A DNA stretch of 43,453 bases from Candidatus Zixiibacteriota bacterium (GTDB lineage Bacteria; Zixibacteria; MSB-5A5; GN15; JAAZOE01). The stretch's first letter is position 1, and each line of letters opens with the position of its first letter. The notes beneath the pieces were generated by a model, which was not told the origin of the DNA, did no database searches, and saw only the letters and a program-made list of their open reading frames with translations. The stretch lies in the NCBI GenBank assembly GCA_036480375.1, contig JAZGGI010000037.1:1-43453 (forward strand), in the 5' to 3' direction. Below, in pieces: positions 41,149 to 43,453 of the stretch. The position numbers and the translations under genes are program-made.

Positions 41149-42300
41149 ATGGCCCGGGATTATTATAAAACTCTCGGTGTGGATGAGAATGCCAAAACCG
41201 ATGAGATAAAGCACAAGTACCGCACGCTGGCCAAAAAATATCATCCTGACCACAATAAGGGCGACAAGCAGGCTGAGGAAAAATTCAAGGAAATTTCCGA
41301 AGCTTACGACGTCCTCAAGGATGATAAAAAACGCCAGCAATATGATACGATGCGCAAATTCGGAGGATTCGATCCTCGCCAGGGCGCGGGCGGTTTTCCC
41401 GGAGGGGGCGGAGGACGATTTTATACCAACGGCGATTTCCGGCAGGCTTTCGGCGGTAATTTCGACATGAACGATCTTTCCGGTCTGGGCGGTCTGGGCG
41501 ATATTTTCAGTTCGCTTTTCGGCGATAACATCCGCACTCGAACGCGGCAGCGCGGTTATGGAACGCCGCCTCCGAACGCTCCCCGCAAGGGTCGCGATAT
41601 ACGCATCACGATGAAAATATCGGTCGAACAATCGGCAACCGGTGTTGCAAAAAAAATCAAAATGCATCTGCCGGAAAGTTGCTCGTCCTGTTCGGCGACG
41701 GGATATGTTTCCGGCGGGCAGAGAGTATGTTCGCGCTGCAGCGGCACCGGGCAGGTAACGCATACGCAGGGCGCTTTCGCGATTTCACGGCCCTGTCCGT
41801 CATGTCTGGGGCGAGGCGTTGAACCGGGGCAGATGTGCCAGCGGTGCCGGGGAACGGGAGCGGTCAAAAAACGCAAAAAACTATCGGTTAAGATTCCTCC
41901 GGGGATTGAACATGACGGAACGGTCAGGCTCAAAGGCCTCGGTTATCCGGGAAAAAACAATGGCCCTCAGGGCGATTTAATTATAAAGGTCAATATTATG
42001 GACGATCAAAAATTCAAACGGGAAGACAGCGATATTCATACATCGGTGGACATCAGTTTTCCTCAGGCGGCGCTGGGCGCCAAAGTGGCGGTGCAGACGC
42101 TGTCTAAAAAAGTGATGCTCAACGTTCCGGCCGGAACTCAGCCGGGTTCACTTCTTCGGCTCCGGGGCGCGGGACTCAGCGTCGGCGATAAATCCGGCGA
42201 CCTGTTCGTGACAGTCAACGTCAAAGTCCCCACCACCCTCACCGATAGACAAAAAGAGTTGTTGCAGGAGTTTGAAGAATTGACGGGAGTGGGGGTGTAG
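41149..42300 (+). CDS. dnaJ: Hsp40 co-chaperone DnaJ (type I)
   Basis: A 383-residue canonical DnaJ: J domain with HPD (32-34), Gly/Phe-rich linker (71-125), four-motif zinc domain (Cys178/181, 194/197, 216/219, 230/233), then C-terminal beta domains (GIEHDGTVRLKGLGYPG, LNVPAGTQPGSLLRLRGAGL). The first motif is CSSCSATG, with Ala for the usual Gly. It delivers unfolded proteins to DnaK and stimulates its ATPase. The ATG at 41149 directly follows the TAG of the mini-J gene with no spacer, so translation is coupled. Confidence 0.96.
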   Translation: MARDYYKTLGVDENAKTDEIKHKYRTLAKKYHPDHNKGDKQAEEKFKEISEAYDVLKDDKKRQQYDTMRKFGGFDPRQGAGGFPGGGGGRFYTNGDFRQAFGGNFDMNDLSGLGGLGDIFSSLFGDNIRTRTRQRGYGTPPPNAPRKGRDIRITMKISVEQSATGVAKKIKMHLPESCSSCSATGYVSGGQRVCSRCSGTGQVTHTQGAFAISRPCPSCLGRGVEPGQMCQRCRGTGAVKKRKKLSVKIPPGIEHDGTVRLKGLGYPGKNNGPQGDLIIKVNIMDDQKFKREDSDIHTSVDISFPQAALGAKVAVQTLSKKVMLNVPAGTQPGSLLRLRGAGLSVGDKSGDLFVTVNVKVPTTLTDRQKELLQEFEELTGVGV

Positions 42301-42307
42301 ATAACAA

Positions 42308-42907
42308 TTGCAGATTAGCAATAAAATCGTTATTAATATTGAAGGTATGATACATTGGATGAGGAAAAATTGTGTAACCGTGATTGCAGTTATTTCTTTA
42401 TTATTTGCTGCATATAATTTTTATACATTGAATTTTGATGTAAACGTTGAAGTTTTTGCAGGACGTCAGGCCAAGTTTGGCAAATACTTTATTGATGGCG
42501 ACACTACTATTTATTATCCTGTTGTTTATTTAAGTTTATTATATCAAAATTCAGGGGGGAAAGCTACTGTGATTACAGATACAAAACTATTAGTGAAGTG
42601 GAGAGTTGATGGTAAAATCAAAGCTTCAAGAGAATTTTTAATTGAAAGAGAGGTTGATAATTTTTTAAATGAGCCAAATATTATGTCCCAATTTCCCATT
42701 AAGCCAATATCAATATTAGGGAAATCTTCTGAATTAAGACAATATGCTTTTACTCATCCACGTAATAATAAAATTCCTGAATTTCAATCTAAATTTGATA
42801 TTGAAATGAGGATATTTACGAAAGATGAACAAAATTGGGTGAGTCAAAATATATACATTGTGAAAGATAAGAGGTGGTCCTGGTTTGTTGGACAGTTTGA
42901 CGGCTGA
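42308..42907 (+). CDS. Hypothetical protein with one N-terminal membrane helix
   Basis: A protein of up to 199 residues; the open frame begins with TTG at 42308, but ATG codons at 42347 and 42359 are alternatives. The last (MRKNCVTVIAVISLLFAAYN) gives the best signal-anchor, 182 residues. No start has a clear ribosome site. One helix at about 22-40 is followed by a polar strand-rich part with no motif I recognise (VYLSLLYQNSGGKATVITDT, RIFTKDEQNWVSQNIYIV). It is more AT-rich than the chaperone genes and ends where the IS3 element begins, which suggests recent arrival or disturbance; the true C-terminus may have been altered. Confidence 0.6.
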   Translation: MQISNKIVINIEGMIHWMRKNCVTVIAVISLLFAAYNFYTLNFDVNVEVFAGRQAKFGKYFIDGDTTIYYPVVYLSLLYQNSGGKATVITDTKLLVKWRVDGKIKASREFLIEREVDNFLNEPNIMSQFPIKPISILGKSSELRQYAFTHPRNNKIPEFQSKFDIEMRIFTKDEQNWVSQNIYIVKDKRWSWFVGQFDG

Positions 42908-43453
42908 TTTAAGGTGTCTTCGGTTTGGTTGATTATGCCGCCATGTTGTTAAGATATACCTCCATCGGTGTTTTGTCATCAAAAAAAGAATGGGGTCGTT
43001 CCAAGTTATAGAACCGTAACCAATTCTCGATTTCACGATGGGCCTCAATTCCCGTTTCAAACTCCCATAAGTAAACTGACTCATACTTCAATGAGCGCCA
43101 CAGTCGTTCAATGAATACGTTGTCCATCCAGCGCCCTTTGCCATCCATCGAGATACGGACTCCGGCCCCGGACAAAACATCAGTGAACTCCGCACTGGTA
43201 AACTGACTCCCCTGATCGGTGTTGAATATCTCCGGTTTACCGTAACGTGACAGAGCTTCGGTAAGCGCCTCGACACAAAAACCGCTGTCGATGGTGTTGG
43301 ACAACCGCCAGGACAACACCGCCCGGGTATGCCAGTCCATTACCGCCACCAGGTACATAAAGCCGCGCCGCATCGGAATATACGTGATGTCGGCGCACCA
43401 GACCTGATTGGCACGTTCAATTGACAGACCGCGAAGTAAATATGGATAAACCC
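42905..43453 (-). mobile_element. IS3-family insertion sequence, right portion (runs off window)
   Basis: The element contains the orfB transposase at 42933-43453. Its outer end lies close to the stop codon of the orphan gene; GGTGTCTTCGGTTTGG at 42914-42929 is a likely part of the terminal repeat, so the boundary is approximate. The other end is outside the window. Confidence 0.65.
42933..43453 (-). CDS. IS3-family transposase orfB, C-terminal part (runs off window)
   Basis: At least 173 residues of an rve-type DDE integrase, reading from the window edge: NQVWCADITYIP (first Asp), FNTDQGSQFTS (second Asp), DNVFIERLWRSLKYE (catalytic Glu), and the FYNLERPH tail. YPYLLRGLSIERANQVW and YLVAVMDWHTRAVLSWRLSN are typical of the IS3 group. 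The frame continues open to 43453, so the apparent ATG at 43373 is internal. The upstream orfA is outside the window. No frameshift or stop is visible in the part seen, so this half could be functional. Confidence 0.92.
   Translation of the reverse strand, partial: VYPYLLRGLSIERANQVWCADITYIPMRRGFMYLVAVMDWHTRAVLSWRLSNTIDSGFCVEALTEALSRYGKPEIFNTDQGSQFTSAEFTDVLSGAGVRISMDGKGRWMDNVFIERLWRSLKYESVYLWEFETGIEAHREIENWLRFYNLERPHSFFDDKTPMEVYLNNMAA

Noticed and set aside
40936-41763. Minus-strand 275-codon frame
   Set aside because: It is fully antisense to the mini-DnaJ and DnaJ genes, which have strong family motifs; no plausible start signal.
1-43453. CRISPR arrays, tRNA or rRNA genes
   Set aside because: I saw no regularly spaced repeats of CRISPR type, no cloverleaf with a GTTCRA arm and acceptor pairing, and no rRNA-like conserved blocks. 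A covariance search was not possible here.

Overview
The window is a bacterial chromosomal segment of moderate GC, with gene-dense operons, lipoprotein signal peptides, several outer-membrane beta-barrels, undecaprenyl-pyrophosphate recycling and heptose chemistry. The cell is therefore Gram-negative (diderm). The protein mix (PorV/FadL-type barrel with a GARAMAMGSAF start, PEGA/FPGWGQ protein, PrsK/PrsR, GH57, protease-propeller-barrel fusion) suggests an uncultured member of the FCB superphylum, possibly Zixibacteria. That placement is inference: the window holds no rRNA gene or other marker that settles it.

Layout. Both window edges lie inside insertion sequences: the 5' end of an IS256-family transposase gene at the left (1-80, minus) and an IS3-family orfB at the right (42933-43453, minus). 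Positions 166-3824 are an accessory stretch. It holds a HAD phosphatase abutting the IS end, an MBL-fold lipoprotein, two orphan genes, and intergenic DNA with a 30-bp direct repeat and a dispersed hairpin repeat. Positions 3865-8398 carry an RRM RNA-binding protein, a small barrel protein, a YcaQ/AlkX-type DNA glycosylase with a truncated membrane-protein remnant behind it, a methyltransferase and a BACON-domain lipoprotein. Positions 8585-14315 hold a FadL-type barrel with its own promoter and terminator, then a TPR membrane protein, a GH57 glycosidase, a small membrane protein and an M48 lipoprotein protease in a tight row.

Positions 14717-23969 form an envelope/exopolysaccharide regulatory block: a lipid-linked sugar transferase, a PEGA protein, an FN3 lipoprotein, a polytopic membrane protein, the PrsK histidine kinase and PrsR response regulator known from exosortase/PEP-CTERM genomes, and a second NtrC-type regulator. 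No exosortase is in the window. A strong terminator ends the block. Then come an SbcD-like nuclease, a methyltransferase, and a minus-strand NSS sodium symporter followed by a 37-residue small-subunit gene (26114-26227).

Positions 28038-38312 are an envelope assembly block. A small barrel, UppP, a GT9-GmhB fusion and an AmmeMemoRadiSam-type radical SAM enzyme are closely packed. A three-gene set follows, linked by TAATG overlaps: a gluzincin protease/TolB-like propeller/BamA-like barrel protein, a BamB-like PQQ-propeller lipoprotein, and a HEAT-repeat protein. The last block is dnaK, a miniature J protein with half a zinc module, and a canonical dnaJ, then a low-GC orphan gene at the IS3 edge.

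The most interesting candidates are the protease-propeller-barrel/BamB-like/HEAT operon, the mini-DnaJ between dnaK and dnaJ, the PrsK-PrsR block, the hidden NSS small subunit, and the structured repeats at 0.9-2.7 kb. I saw no tRNA or rRNA gene and no CRISPR array.
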